Notes: a model not told the origin generated them from the letters alone. DNA of 64,000 bases from Bacillus sp. NTK071 (GCF_017303315.1 NZ_JAFKOI010000002.1:465396-529395), one strand, 5' to 3'; numbered from the stretch's first letter, positions 28,071 to 38,066 are shown. Made by a program: numbers and translations.

Positions 28071-28871
28071 TTATGAACGCATTCCAAAAAACTTTTTGAC
28101 TTTCGTTAACATGCCACGTTCTTCTTGAAGAGATAGAAGAGGAACAGACTCACCAAGAATTCTACGTGCTATATTCCGATAAGCAATGGAGGCTTTAGAG
28201 CTTGGATCAAGTGCAATTGGCTCTCCTTTATTTGATGCTCGAATAACTGAATCATCATCTCCAACGATACCGAGCAAATCAATAGCAAGAATAGAAACAA
28301 TCTCATCAACGTCTAACATTTCTCCGCTTTCCATCATATGATTTCGTATACGATTGACGACAAGCTTTGGTGCTTCAATATTTTCTTCTTTCTCAAGAAG
28401 ACCAATGATCCGGTCTGCATCACGGACGGCTGATGTTTCAGGTGTCGTAACCACAACTGATTTATCTGCACCCGCAATTGCATTTTTGAATCCTTGTTCA
28501 ATACCTGCAGGGCAATCAATTAGCACGTAATCATAATCCTGCTTTAATTCATCAATGATTCTCTTCATCTGATCTGGCTGAACAGCAGACTTATCTTTCG
28601 TCTGTGCTGCTGGAAGCATATAGAGAGCTTCAAAGCGCTTATCTTTAATTAAAGCCTGATGAAGGCGGCACCTTTCCTCCGCTACATCGACGAGGTCATA
28701 GATGATGCGATTCTCTAGTCCCATGACAACATCGAGGTTTCGTAGTCCAATATCCGTATCCACCAGACATACTTTCTTCCCCGACAGTGCAAGAGCTGTT
28801 CCGATGTTTGCTGTCGTTGTGGTTTTACCCACACCACCTTTTCCGGAAGTAATGACGATAGCGTCTCCCAC
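28071..28871 (-). CDS. minD: Septum site-determining ATPase MinD
   Basis: MinD is the membrane-cycling ATPase that recruits MinC to prevent polar division. The 266-residue protein has the deviant Walker A GKGGVGKTTT at residues 10-19, the VDTDIGLRNLD switch and a C-terminal amphipathic membrane-targeting helix (RGMLTKVKKFFGMRS). It starts with GTG at 28871 behind AAAGGGG. It lies 19 bases downstream of minC. Confidence 0.97.
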   Translation of the reverse strand: MGDAIVITSGKGGVGKTTTTANIGTALALSGKKVCLVDTDIGLRNLDVVMGLENRIIYDLVDVAEERCRLHQALIKDKRFEALYMLPAAQTKDKSAVQPDQMKRIIDELKQDYDYVLIDCPAGIEQGFKNAIAGADKSVVVTTPETSAVRDADRIIGLLEKEENIEAPKLVVNRIRNHMMESGEMLDVDEIVSILAIDLLGIVGDDDSVIRASNKGEPIALDPSSKASIAYRNIARRILGESVPLLSLQEERGMLTKVKKFFGMRS

Positions 28872-28890
28872 ACAACATTCCCCTTTCTGT

Positions 28891-29568
28891 CTACAACCTT
28901 GTCAAATTCGGTCTAACTTTAGTTAGTACTTGAATACGATCTACGCTAATTTCTGAATAACCTTCTCTGACGAATGCACATTCTGCTTCATGAACTGCAG
29001 TACCTGCTTGATCAGGCGGTCTACTGATTAGTTCAGCAACCTTGAGCTGTGATGGTTTCATAACAGCTGCTGTAATGACAGCGTTGATGTCTCCATTTGC
29101 GCCAGCATGTGCAATCCCGCGAAGTGATCCCATGATGAAGATATTACCCGCTGCTTTCACAGTACCACCAGGATTCACATCTCCAATTAAAAGAAGGTCA
29201 CCTTCCACTTCAAGAACCTGTCCTGAACGAACCGTTCTTGTTACAGATGTAACAGTCGTTCGTTTCCGCTCTTCTTCTGCTTCTTCGCGTGAAATGACAT
29301 TTGAATCAATACGATCCACATCAAGGTTCTGCTTTGATTGTATCATTGTTCGAAGGGTCTCTTCTTGATCTCTCGTTAAATAACGATTTCCTAGTTTTAA
29401 CGTAACTGTGATCACATTTCCTTCCGTCTGCTGGATATGACGGGCGGAAAGCTTTTCATCTAATTCATTTATAACATCACGAAAAGCGCAGGAATCGTCT
29501 AAAATCAGATTCAAGCCATCTTTCGTCCCTTTAATCGTGACAAACTGCTGTGTTTGCTTTTGAGCCAT
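28891..29568 (-). CDS. minC: Septum site-determining protein MinC
   Basis: MinC inhibits FtsZ assembly away from midcell. The protein of about 225 residues has an N-terminal FtsZ-interacting domain (FVTIKGTKDGLNLILDD) and a C-terminal beta-helix with GDVNPGGTVKAAGNIFIMGSLRG, which binds MinD. The ATG at 29568 gives the expected N-terminus; a TTG two codons upstream (29574) is better spaced from GAGGTGA and could be the true start. Confidence 0.95.
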   Translation of the reverse strand: MAQKQTQQFVTIKGTKDGLNLILDDSCAFRDVINELDEKLSARHIQQTEGNVITVTLKLGNRYLTRDQEETLRTMIQSKQNLDVDRIDSNVISREEAEEERKRTTVTSVTRTVRSGQVLEVEGDLLLIGDVNPGGTVKAAGNIFIMGSLRGIAHAGANGDINAVITAAVMKPSQLKVAELISRPPDQAGTAVHEAECAFVREGYSEISVDRIQVLTKVRPNLTRL

Positions 29569-29609
29569 AGACAATTTCATTCACCTCAACATAGAATAAT
29601 TCAACGCTG

Positions 29610-30155
29610 CTAAAGGAAACTCCTTCTTTTGGCCTGATTTTCTTGTCTACGGCTTTCAGATAATTCTTCCAATAACTGCTTCACAGGATAATAAACAACA
29701 AGTAGAAAGACACCATTAAGAATTAACGAAGGAAGATAACGGTCATAGAAAAAGGCATGAAATGAAACATCCGTTACGTTAATTAATGAAAAAAGTTCAT
29801 ATACATAGAATTCAACCAACGAGACACCGAGAAGTCCAAGTACAAGCACCGTAAACCAATTAAGTTGAAAAACCTTCGATAAATAACCGATTATGTAGGC
29901 TGCAACCGAGATTCCGAACATATACACACCAACAAGGTCTGTATAAATTAAATCATGTAAGAGTCCAAATCCAATCCCATAAATAACGCCATATGCTGGA
30001 CTCATCATCATGCCAACCATAACAACAATTACCGTGACAAAACGTGGAATCAGCTGAAAACCAAATCCATAGTGCTCAGGTGCAAACACTTGAAAAACAG
30101 TTCCCTCGATTAAAAAAAGAACGAAAAGAGTACCAATTAGAAGAAAGCGCTTCAT
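29610..30155 (-). CDS. mreD: Rod shape-determining protein MreD
   Basis: MreD is a membrane component of the elongasome. The 181-residue protein has about five to six membrane segments and the family pattern PRFVTVIVVMVGMM, then YGIGFGLLHDLIYTD. Its start overlaps the mreC stop by four bases, the usual coupling in mreBCD. Confidence 0.95.
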   Translation of the reverse strand: MKRFLLIGTLFVLFLIEGTVFQVFAPEHYGFGFQLIPRFVTVIVVMVGMMMSPAYGVIYGIGFGLLHDLIYTDLVGVYMFGISVAAYIIGYLSKVFQLNWFTVLVLGLLGVSLVEFYVYELFSLINVTDVSFHAFFYDRYLPSLILNGVFLLVVYYPVKQLLEELSESRRQENQAKRRSFL

Positions 30156-31030
30156 TCCTCTTCACCTTCTCCATTATCAGGTACTACGTTCTGTGCTCCG
30201 CGATCAATAACCATAACGTTATTAATGTCATACAAGTCAGCAGCAGGTTTAACAAGAGCCGTTTGTGTTGTACCTACATTATCTGTCTCCACATCGACAA
30301 TTTTACCAATGACGATCCCGCGTGGGAATATCCCGCCATTTCCTGCAGTAATTACAGTCTGACCTTTTTTCACCTTAATATCTACAGGGATTTTTGAGAA
30401 TAAGAGAACTTCTTTTTCAGTATCATATCCTTCAATTGTACCAAAAACATTCTTATCTTCCTGTGTCATTGCAGCGATTCGATTTGTTCTGTCTACATCA
30501 CTAACAAGCTGTACAGTAGAAGAAAACGGTTGAACGTTTTTCACTTTCCCAATAAGACCATTAGGAGTAGCAACTGCCATGTTCACTTGTACCCCGTCTT
30601 GCTTCCCCTTATCAATGGTGAGCAAATCATTCCACCGATCTGGTGAACGAGCAATCATATTCGCATGGAACGTCTGATAATTAGACAAGCCTGTAGACGG
30701 ATCGATGTCTAGCTCGCTTTTTAGTTCTTCATTTTCTTTTTTAACGGTTTTCAATTCTTCAGATAAGGCGACAAATTCATTGAGTCTGGACTTTAGGAGC
30801 TCATTCTCCTCGTACATGTCCTTCATATCACCAATACTCTCAAATAAACCCGCTACTGAATGAGCGGGTTTATAAAAGATTGACTGAATCCAGCCAACTG
30901 AATCCTTGAAAAATTGCTCAGGCATTGTCAGAGCGTTACGCTCTTTCATTGAGGTTCCAATGAGTGCGACGAGAACAATTATACTAACAAGTAGGACAAC
31001 TAGTCGTTTATTTGAAAAAAATTGTGGCAT
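30152..31030 (-). CDS. mreC: Rod shape-determining protein MreC
   Basis: MreC is a bitopic scaffold of the cell elongation machinery. The 292-residue protein has an N-terminal membrane anchor (residues 8-25), a coiled coil (about residues 68-105, ENELLKSRLNEFVALSEEL) and a beta domain with MIARSPDRWNDLLTIDKG and TAGNGGIFPRGIVIGKI, all typical. It lies 16 bases downstream of mreB. Confidence 0.96.
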   Translation of the reverse strand: MPQFFSNKRLVVLLVSIIVLVALIGTSMKERNALTMPEQFFKDSVGWIQSIFYKPAHSVAGLFESIGDMKDMYEENELLKSRLNEFVALSEELKTVKKENEELKSELDIDPSTGLSNYQTFHANMIARSPDRWNDLLTIDKGKQDGVQVNMAVATPNGLIGKVKNVQPFSSTVQLVSDVDRTNRIAAMTQEDKNVFGTIEGYDTEKEVLLFSKIPVDIKVKKGQTVITAGNGGIFPRGIVIGKIVDVETDNVGTTQTALVKPAADLYDINNVMVIDRGAQNVVPDNGEGEEE

Positions 31031-31046
31031 GCCTTACACCTTCTTA

Positions 31047-32084
31047 CTACTTCTGTTTTGAGCGGGAGGTAATACCAGCTCTAGATTTAAACAGATGAAT
31101 ATTTTCTAGCGCACGCCCTGTGCCAATCGCAACGCACTCAAGCGGATTTTCAGCTACAATGACAGGCATTTTCGTTTCATCACTAATCACCTGATCAAGG
31201 TTACGAAGTAAAGCCCCGCCTCCAGTTAGTACAATCCCACGATCCATAATATCTGCAGCTAGTTCTGGAGGTGTTTTCTCAAGTGTTACTTTAACAGCTT
31301 CAATAATACTGTTCACTGTGTCACGAAGAGCACCTGATACTTCATCAGCAGACACACTGATTGTCTTCGGTAGTCCAGTTACTAGGTCTCGTCCACGAAT
31401 GTCCATCGCTTCAATACCTTCTGTAGTTCCTGCTGAACCAATTTCAAGCTTAAGTTGCTCGGCTGTGCGTTCACCGATCATCAAGTTATACGTCTTCTTC
31501 ACATATTGAATAATGGACTCGTCCATTTCATCACCAGCAATGCGAATCGATTCGCTCGTTACAATACCACCTAGAGAAATAATCGCAACTTCAGTCGTAC
31601 CTCCACCAATATCTACGACCATACTACCAGTAGGCTCCCAAACTGGTAAATCAGCACCAATTGCAGCTGCAAATGGCTCTTCAATCGTATAAGGTTCACG
31701 CGCGCCTGCCTGACGCGTAGCATCTTCTACTGCTCTTTTCTCAACAGCCGTAATTCCAGAAGGGACACAAACCATGACATTTGGCTTTCGCGCAAAGACT
31801 GAACGGTTTTTCTGCGCTTGTTGAATGAAATATTTCAGCATTGTAGCTGTCGTTTCAAAATCAGCAATGACTCCATCTTTCATTGGACGAAGTGCAACAA
31901 TATTTCCTGGTGTACGACCAATCATATTCTTAGCGTCATTACCGACTGCCTCAATTGAACCTGTATCTGTACGAAGCGCAACAACTGAAGGCTCCCTCAC
32001 AACGACGCCTTTACCTTTTACATATGCCAGCGTATTAGCTGTACCTAAATCTATTCCCATATCTCTTGAAAATCCACCAAACAT
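31047..32084 (-). CDS. mreB: Actin-like rod shape protein MreB
   Basis: MreB forms membrane-associated filaments that guide lateral wall synthesis. The 345-residue protein shows the actin-fold phosphate loops [15 protein letters not shown] and [18 protein letters not shown], the adenosine loop LTGGGALL, and a hydrophobic N-terminal [12 protein letters not shown]. It is first in mreBCD-minCD. The preceding 100 bases show no other feature. Confidence 0.98.
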   Translation of the reverse strand: MFGGFSRDMGIDLGTANTLAYVKGKGVVVREPSVVALRTDTGSIEAVGNDAKNMIGRTPGNIVALRPMKDGVIADFETTATMLKYFIQQAQKNRSVFARKPNVMVCVPSGITAVEKRAVEDATRQAGAREPYTIEEPFAAAIGADLPVWEPTGSMVVDIGGGTTEVAIISLGGIVTSESIRIAGDEMDESIIQYVKKTYNLMIGERTAEQLKLEIGSAGTTEGIEAMDIRGRDLVTGLPKTISVSADEVSGALRDTVNSIIEAVKVTLEKTPPELAADIMDRGIVLTGGGALLRNLDQVISDETKMPVIVAENPLECVAIGTGRALENIHLFKSRAGITSRSKQK

Positions 32085-32186
32085 TTATGTTAAATCTCCC
32101 TTCAATTCAACCAAAACTCATAAATATGATTATACTGCATCAGTATTGAAAACGGTAGTGGGAAAACGTGCTATCCCGTGTCCGTT

Positions 32187-32879
32187 TTATACGTAACCTT
32201 TTTCTTTTAAACTAATAAACTTTTGATCTCCGATAATAATGTGATCAAGCATATCTATACCAAGCATCTTCCCACATTCCGCTAAGCGTTTTGTGACTTC
32301 AATATCTTCTCTACTTGGTGTAGGATCACCACTTGGATGATTGTGAAAACAAATCAATGAAGCAGCCGAACGCCTAAAAGCTTCTCGAAAAACTTCACGT
32401 GGGTGTACAATCGACGCATTTAAACTACCGACAAAGACGGTTTGACGATGTAACACCTGATTCTTCGTATTTAAGTATAAGCAAACAAAGTGTTCCTGCG
32501 AGAGAAAACGCATGTCTTCCATCACATAGTTCGCACCATCTTCTGGTGAACGGATCGTATAGCGCTCTTCTAATTGAAGGCGACTAACTCTTCTCCCGAG
32601 CTCCATTGCTGCGATTAGCTGTACGGCTTTCGCAGTTCCAACCCCGTTTAGAGAGGTTAACTCTTCAATACTTGCATCTTTTAGAAGTCGAAGTCCTTCA
32701 AAGTACTGGATAATGCGATAAGAAAGTTGAAGGACAGACTCCTGCTTTGTTCCTGTCCTGAGGATAATAGCCAATAACTCTTGATTGGATAACGTTTCAG
32801 GACCGTCCTTCATTAAGCGCTCTCTCGGGCGCTCTTCTTCAGGATAATCACGAATCATTAAAGGTGTTTTCAGCAACAC
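32187..32879 (-). CDS. radC: RadC family JAB-domain protein
   Basis: RadC proteins carry a JAB/MPN metalloprotease-like domain; the old DNA-repair assignment has been questioned and their role is unsettled. The 230-residue protein has helix-hairpin-helix region LTSLNGVGTAKAVQLIAAM and the JAMM motif FHNHPSGDPTPSREDI. Start is GTG at 32879 or TTG at 32876 after GGGAGG. It lies between maf and mreB, as in B. subtilis (ysxA). Confidence 0.95.
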   Translation of the reverse strand: MLLKTPLMIRDYPEEERPRERLMKDGPETLSNQELLAIILRTGTKQESVLQLSYRIIQYFEGLRLLKDASIEELTSLNGVGTAKAVQLIAAMELGRRVSRLQLEERYTIRSPEDGANYVMEDMRFLSQEHFVCLYLNTKNQVLHRQTVFVGSLNASIVHPREVFREAFRRSAASLICFHNHPSGDPTPSREDIEVTKRLAECGKMLGIDMLDHIIIGDQKFISLKEKGYV

Positions 32880-32910
32880 GCTTCCTCCCTGGATTCATCT
32901 TCATGCCTGA

Positions 32911-33489
32911 CTAATGCTGAATCTCCGGAACTATGCCAAACGCCTTAAGTTCTCTAAGCGTTCTTGCAATCGGAAGCCCTACCACACTGTAATAATCGCC
33001 ATGAATACGTTTCACAAAGGCGGCACCGAAACCCTGTATGCCATAACCTCCCGCTTTGTCAAAAGACTCTCCTGTATCGAGATACGTCTCAATTTCTTCA
33101 TCTGTTAACTCCCAGAAGGTAACCTCAGTTGCTTCATGAAATTCAACTTTCTTGTCATGTGAAAGAATGGACACACCTGAATAAACAATGTGGGTACGAC
33201 CAGAAAGCGCTCTAAGCATCTGCCTCGCATGCTCTCGGCTCTCTGGCTTTCCAAGTACATTGTGATCAAGTGTTACGACCGTATCAGCCCCAATGACAAC
33301 ACCCTCTGATATGTCAGAAAGTACATCGTTTGCTTTACCAAAGGCAAGCTGTTTCACAAGTTCAGAAGGAGAAACAGATAAAGAGAGATGTTCTTCAAAG
33401 CCGCTTACGATAATGTCAAAATGGAGGTTCATTTGCTCTAGAAGTTCTTTTCTTCGCGGAGATCCAGAGGCTAACACGAGGCGCTTCAT
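32911..33489 (-). CDS. maf: Maf nucleotide pyrophosphatase
   Basis: Maf hydrolyses non-canonical and some canonical nucleotides (dTTP/UTP type in many bacteria), and the B. subtilis protein affects septation when overproduced. The 192-residue protein has the start LVLASGSPRRKELLEQM, VIGADTVVTLD and GKPESREHARQML motifs. AGGGTGG precedes the ATG at 33489; upstream in-frame codons lack homology. Confidence 0.96.
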   Translation of the reverse strand: MKRLVLASGSPRRKELLEQMNLHFDIIVSGFEEHLSLSVSPSELVKQLAFGKANDVLSDISEGVVIGADTVVTLDHNVLGKPESREHARQMLRALSGRTHIVYSGVSILSHDKKVEFHEATEVTFWELTDEEIETYLDTGESFDKAGGYGIQGFGAAFVKRIHGDYYSVVGLPIARTLRELKAFGIVPEIQH

Positions 33490-33691
33490 AATACCACCCT
33501 TTTTTTGTAAATGATTCACAAGTGGGAAAAGGGCTTGATAACAGCTTATCAAATCCCTTTTCTTTCCACAATTTATTTTTCTGACGTTCCTTTACATTTT
33601 TCGTCATGTTTTGTTCATGTATGTGCATACAGAATAAATTTGTAACGATAATCTGAAATTTCCTATTTCTATTCGTTTCAGCACTATTGTT

Positions 33692-33711
33692 AAGGAGGGT
33701 AGACCCTCCTT
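33692..33711 (-). terminator. Possible terminator between spoIIB and maf
   Basis: AAGGAGGG and CCCTCCTT form an 8-base-pair stem with a TAGA loop, but no T run follows on the minus strand. It may be a weak terminator or an attenuator. The rest of the 260-base spoIIB-maf gap shows nothing I recognise. Confidence 0.4.
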
Positions 33712-33752
33712 CCTTATCCTACCGTTAAATGATTCGATCCGCAAATATCTGA

Positions 33753-34760
33753 CTATTTCATACTTTCCACTAGGTCCTGATAAGATGACATACCATCTAA
33801 TAGATGCTGCTGCGCAATCCAAAGCGAAGGGACTTTTTCCTCAGAAGAATATGATTGAATTTCTTTCATGGCTCCGTTTAAATCTTCTGCGAATTTTTGT
33901 CCATCATTTTTCTCCCACTCACTCATCTTTGTTCCCTTATCGTTCCAACTCTCAATGGTTTCGGCTGTTTTTTCAATTTCTTTGTCTGTAACCTTTTTAT
34001 CGGAAAGTGCAGCTAAATCAAGTGTGGTAAGTTCCTCAAGAAGATCTCTTCCTTCCTGAACATGCTGAGCCACTTCAGGATCTGCTTGAGCTCCTTTACC
34101 ATCAATTGTCCAAACCTTTTTATAAACATCCTGCCCCTTACTTTCAAAGTAACTTCCAAGCGCATCCTGTCCTTCAACAGTAGAAGAAACGCCAATCAGT
34201 AAATAGTACTTTTCACCTTTAAATATAGTAGCAGGAAAGCCTTGCTCTTTAAACTTCAGTTGAAATTCCTTTGCTGCATCTTCTGTTTCGTAAGCTCCAG
34301 ACTGAACAACATGAAGATCAAGCGATAAATCAGCACCTTTCGTTGAAGCTGGTATTGATTTCTGTTCAGTGTTAGCTGGTAATGTCGCATTGTTTCCTGA
34401 GAAAACCATCAACAAGCTCAGTCCAAATAGAAGACCAATGACAATAGCAAACACTGCAGAAGCTACCACCTTTTTCTGAATCGTTATCACCGGTTTGCCA
34501 GTCAGCGAAGGAGATTTTTTCTTCTTTCTTCCTACAGGAAGCTTCGAACGTTTCGTAGTAGGTTCAAATAATGGACGAGGTCTCTTTTGAATATGACGCT
34601 TACGAATCTCTACTATTTTCTTAGCGTCACGCCGTTCGGGTAAAATCCACTCAAATTCTTTTTCTTCTGCCGCAGCACTTTCTTCTTTATGTGTTTCGGA
34701 AGGTTTATTCACGTCCTCCCCATTTAAACGAATTGAAATTGTTCGTTTCTCCCTGTCCAT
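33753..34760 (-). CDS. spoIIB: SpoIIB-like SPOR-domain sporulation protein
   Basis: SpoIIB localises to the sporulation septum and assists septal wall thinning and engulfment. The 335-residue product has a long charged cytosolic N-terminus, one membrane segment (residues about 113-132, FAIVIGLLFGLSLLMVF) and a SPOR domain (LHVVQSGAYETEDAAKEF to KYYLLIGVSS) followed by a helical tail. Sequence identity to B. subtilis SpoIIB is modest, but architecture and position next to maf agree. AAGGAGG lies six bases before the ATG at 34760. Confidence 0.85.
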   Translation of the reverse strand: MDREKRTISIRLNGEDVNKPSETHKEESAAAEEKEFEWILPERRDAKKIVEIRKRHIQKRPRPLFEPTTKRSKLPVGRKKKKSPSLTGKPVITIQKKVVASAVFAIVIGLLFGLSLLMVFSGNNATLPANTEQKSIPASTKGADLSLDLHVVQSGAYETEDAAKEFQLKFKEQGFPATIFKGEKYYLLIGVSSTVEGQDALGSYFESKGQDVYKKVWTIDGKGAQADPEVAQHVQEGRDLLEELTTLDLAALSDKKVTDKEIEKTAETIESWNDKGTKMSEWEKNDGQKFAEDLNGAMKEIQSYSSEEKVPSLWIAQQHLLDGMSSYQDLVESMK

Positions 34761-34871
34761 AACCATCCTCCTTGATACCGGCTTGTACTATAGTCTATGA
34801 AATGGGGGGAAATGCTAGAACAGAAACTACTAGATTTGAGGCTTTCTTCTACTAACAGCTAATCACAAAAA

Positions 34872-34896
34872 AGAAGCCTCTTTAATAGAAGCTTCT
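34872..34896 (-). terminator. Terminator of the type IV pilus operon
   Basis: AGAAGC (34872-34877) pairs with GCTTCT (34891-34896), extended by TCT/AGA, and is followed on the minus strand by TTTTTT. It lies just after the pilO stop. Confidence 0.85.
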
Positions 34897-34917
34897 CTCA
34901 TACACTAATAGAAGAAA

Positions 34918-35712
34918 CTACTCTTTCGCTTCTTCGTCTGTTACCGTCTCATAAAGAGGATTCTCTTTATCCGCAGGTTCAGGGTAGTCAATACTAGGTG
35001 TTTGTTCTGCAAGATCGGTTAAGGAAGGAATGTAGAAGGTTGACACATCAGCGGTGTACAATAATTCTTTTGTCTCTTCACCTTCATCTAACGAAACAGC
35101 TTCAGGCTTTCCTGTAAAAGATAAACCACTAACCATCGCCATTCGTGGTAAACCTTCAATGGACTTTAGAAATGTTCTAAGAGACGGATAGTTATCTGAA
35201 GCCATCGCCATGCTTACGTTTACGGATTGGATGCCTTCAGGAAGTCCTGCCACTGCTTCGCCTATTTCGTTTGGTGGCGCTTCAGGAGCATCTTCGCTAG
35301 TTTCCTCAGTCGCCACATCAGGGGGATTCTCTTGTCCATCCTCGCTTGTTTCTTCTGAGGTACTTTCTTCTGCATACTGCTCAGGATTAAGAACCTCGTC
35401 TACAAAATCGAGCTGTTGAATCTTACTTCTTGATACGAGTTCAGCCTGGTTTAGATCAAGGATAAACTGATCAACTAGTGGCTTTACTGGGACCATACGC
35501 TGTAGCGCATTCGTATCAAAAGATTCAGCCTGCTTATTATTCTCTTTTTCTTCGAGTACTCGAATGACATCCTCGTTCTGACTAACCTGAGCCTCTAGTC
35601 TTTCAACTTCTTGCTTTTGAGGAAGTACGGAGAACATATAGAAAAGCACAAGACCTAGGATCGGAAGAAGCAGACCAACTGCCGTTAGTAAGTTTCTAGT
35701 ACGATTATCCAT
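34918..35712 (-). CDS. pilO: PilO-like pilus alignment protein
   Basis: A 264-residue bitopic protein: short cytosolic start, one membrane segment (LLTAVGLLLPILGLVLFYMF), a coiled coil (QKQEVERLEAQVSQNEDVIR), an acidic Glu/Ser/Thr-rich insertion at about residues 115-150 and a ferredoxin-like periplasmic-type domain (VNVSMAMASDNYPSLRTFLK). This is the layout of PilO, which pairs with PilN to link PilM to the outer parts of the type IV pilus machine. It overlaps pilN by eight bases and is last in the operon. Confidence 0.82.
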   Translation of the reverse strand: MDNRTRNLLTAVGLLLPILGLVLFYMFSVLPQKQEVERLEAQVSQNEDVIRVLEEKENNKQAESFDTNALQRMVPVKPLVDQFILDLNQAELVSRSKIQQLDFVDEVLNPEQYAEESTSEETSEDGQENPPDVATEETSEDAPEAPPNEIGEAVAGLPEGIQSVNVSMAMASDNYPSLRTFLKSIEGLPRMAMVSGLSFTGKPEAVSLDEGEETKELLYTADVSTFYIPSLTDLAEQTPSIDYPEPADKENPLYETVTDEEAKE

Positions 35713-36304
35713 CAGAGCCCTCCTCTACAACCTCATTCTCATCTATTCTTAAATTTGCTTTATTAATTACAATTTCATATTCCGTTACATACCGAGGAAG
35801 AATGCGACCATCTTCTTCTGCTTCTTCCGTTAAATCAGCGGCTGTTACAGTAAGAACACTCGCAGATCGAACATTTTCTGAGGAATTAAGTTCACTTAAA
35901 TATTGAGAGACTTCTTTCATCTGATCAAATTGTACCGTTAATGTTACTGTCTCGCTTCCATCAAAATCGTAGTTCATAAAGTAACCACGTTCCGGAAGTC
36001 GCGCTACAAGATCATCTAATAGTTTAACAGTCGAAAACTCGACACCATCAAGCCAGTCAACATACTCTTGTAACGTTTGGCCGGAAGATGCAGCCTCAAC
36101 ATCGTTTGACTGGAGTGCGTTCATGAGCTCGGATGTTTTTTCTAGCCGATCTGTTAATGTCACTTGTTCGGATTTTAATTGGTGTGAGCTAAAGAACATC
36201 CAGAGAAAAACCACTAGTATAACCGCACCTGCTGAAATAGGAATGAGGATAAACGAAAAAGATCGCTTCGGCTTATTTGGAAGAAGGTTAATATCAATTA
36301 ACAT
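35705..36304 (-). CDS. pilN: PilN-like pilus assembly protein
   Basis: The 199-residue protein begins MLIDINLLPNKPKRS, the conserved PilN cytosolic peptide (INLLP) that binds PilM, followed by one membrane segment and a coiled-coil/ferredoxin-like domain. It overlaps pilM by 11 bases and pilO by 8, indicating tight translational coupling. Confidence 0.9.
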   Translation of the reverse strand: MLIDINLLPNKPKRSFSFILIPISAGAVILVVFLWMFFSSHQLKSEQVTLTDRLEKTSELMNALQSNDVEAASSGQTLQEYVDWLDGVEFSTVKLLDDLVARLPERGYFMNYDFDGSETVTLTVQFDQMKEVSQYLSELNSSENVRSASVLTVTAADLTEEAEEDGRILPRYVTEYEIVINKANLRIDENEVVEEGSDG

Positions 36305-37298
36305 TTCTCCACCCCTTTAATGAAAGACCATAAGCCCCGTAGTAAGGAAGTGGAAGTAAATTCCCTTCCTCATCTTTAATTGCATTCGTCTCCGCATGTT
36401 GAACAGCTACTTCCACAGTGGATTCAAGGCGTTTCTTTAATAAAGGAAGCTCAGGAAAGTCCCCTGATAAGAAAACACGTTGAATTGTTTGCCCGCTTTT
36501 ATTCATCGAATAGTGATAGAAACTAATTACTCTCTCAATTTCCGTAACACTATCATCAACCATTTCAATCATTTCTTCGCGATCACCGATCCACTTCATT
36601 GTACTCGACGATCTAGTTGTTTGAACGACATCCCAGTTGGATTGAGGTGCATCCATCATTACCTGGCGAATAAATGCAGGCTTGTGCTGATAGAAAACAC
36701 TTACATTAATGGCCCGTATGCCACAATGAATGAGAAGCGTGGGCTTCTGTGAGTCAATCTGATCAGTATGATAATAAAGTCTATAGAGCGATAGCGCTGT
36801 AACATCAGCAGCTTCAGGATGAAGGGAAACGGATTCAAGTAATGAAGATAGATCGTTAACAATTTCTTCAGGAGCTGCAAAAAGAAGAATTTCTTTATGC
36901 TCGCTCTTTTGTCCAATTAATTCATAATCGAACACAGGGTCTTTAAAAGGAAGCATAATGCTCGTCCCAATCTCAAGGTAAAGGTAACCTTTAATATCAT
37001 CATCAGCCACAGTAAGAGGGATTTTCTCGTTTCTTAGGACAAGATAGGTATCAGGAACTTGAAAAACAACTCTTTTTCCTTTAATTCCCCATTCTTCTAC
37101 ACACTCTTCTAAAATGACTGAAAGGGTATCTCGTTCGATTACTTTGCCATCACGGATAATCCCTTCAGGAAGAAACCGTTCACGGTAAGAACGAATTTCC
37201 ATTGTCGAATGAGAGAGCTCGACCATTCTGATCACATGATCATGCAAAATCATACTAATCTGTTTTGATTGTGGCTTAAAACGAAAAAAACCCATCAT
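36294..37298 (-). CDS. pilM: PilM-like actin-fold pilus assembly ATPase
   Basis: PilM is a cytosolic actin-like protein that binds the PilN N-terminus. The 334-residue protein fits PilM in length and has segments KRVVFQVPDTYLVLRNEKIP, TLLIHCGIRAINVSVF and VFLSGDFPELPLLKKRL (the latter resembling the adenosine loop). The phosphate-binding loops are poorly conserved compared with Gram-negative PilM, so nucleotide binding is uncertain. Confidence 0.85.
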   Translation of the reverse strand: MMGFFRFKPQSKQISMILHDHVIRMVELSHSTMEIRSYRERFLPEGIIRDGKVIERDTLSVILEECVEEWGIKGKRVVFQVPDTYLVLRNEKIPLTVADDDIKGYLYLEIGTSIMLPFKDPVFDYELIGQKSEHKEILLFAAPEEIVNDLSSLLESVSLHPEAADVTALSLYRLYYHTDQIDSQKPTLLIHCGIRAINVSVFYQHKPAFIRQVMMDAPQSNWDVVQTTRSSSTMKWIGDREEMIEMVDDSVTEIERVISFYHYSMNKSGQTIQRVFLSGDFPELPLLKKRLESTVEVAVQHAETNAIKDEEGNLLPLPYYGAYGLSLKGWRNVN

Positions 37299-37310
37299 CC
37301 ATTCCCTCCA

Positions 37311-38066
37311 TCATGACAGAAAACTAAAATACCAGTCTAAGATTGGTTCAGCGTAAAAATAAGTGATAATTGCACCTAGCGCGATTGATGGACCAAACGG
37401 AATGTGCTGCTTTCGTTTCGCTTTTCCACTGAGTAAAGCAGTAATACCAATAATCGATCCGCAAAGTGTTGAGAAGAAGAAAACAAGCAGTATTTCTTGA
37501 AACCCAAATATAATACCCAGCACCGCAAACAGCTTAATATCCCCGCCCCCCATACCACCTTTACTAATAACAGCAATGAGGAGAAGTAGTAAGAAGCCAG
37601 CAGCCGCTCCGATTAAGGGGCTGTACCAAGGATTCATTGGAACAATCATTCTTGCTACGATAAAGTAAGCTGTGAAAAACAATAGAATTTTATCCGGAAT
37701 CAACATATATGAAATATCAGATACAAATACAATAATAAGAAGGGAAATCAACCCATATGAGATTAGCAATTCTTTTGACCATCCTACCAAAAACGGTGTT
37801 ATCGTAAAAAGACATGCGGTCACAAACTCAACAGCTGCATAGATTGGCGATATTCGCGATGAACAACCTTTGCATTTCCCACGCTGGAGCAAATAAGAGA
37901 AAACCGGAATGAGTTCTAACGGTGAAAGTTCCCGCTTACAAGTTGGGCAGGATGAGCGAGGGGTCACTATCGATCGTTTGATCGGTACCCGAAGTCCTAC
38001 AACATTATAAAAAGACCCAAGTGCAAGCCCAACTAGAAATAAATAACTATGTAATATGACCCCCAT
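37311..38066 (-). CDS. pilD: Prepilin peptidase (PilD/ComC type)
   Basis: This membrane aspartyl protease cleaves and N-methylates prepilins. The protein of 251 residues has the cytosolic zinc site CPTCKRELSPLELIPVFSYL with CKGC, and the two catalytic aspartates in VFVSDISYMLIPDKI and GMGGGDIKLFAVLG. The ATG at 38066 is better spaced from AGAAGG than the ATG three codons upstream. B. subtilis has the homologous comC at the equivalent chromosomal place between folC and spoIIB; here a whole pilus operon surrounds it. Confidence 0.95.
   Translation of the reverse strand: MGVILHSYLFLVGLALGSFYNVVGLRVPIKRSIVTPRSSCPTCKRELSPLELIPVFSYLLQRGKCKGCSSRISPIYAAVEFVTACLFTITPFLVGWSKELLISYGLISLLIIVFVSDISYMLIPDKILLFFTAYFIVARMIVPMNPWYSPLIGAAAGFLLLLLIAVISKGGMGGGDIKLFAVLGIIFGFQEILLVFFFSTLCGSIIGITALLSGKAKRKQHIPFGPSIALGAIITYFYAEPILDWYFSFLS

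Noticed and set aside
33490-33752. Gap between maf and spoIIB as a possible RNA gene.
   Set aside because: Only one short 8-base-pair hairpin is visible and no known leader or RNA motif.
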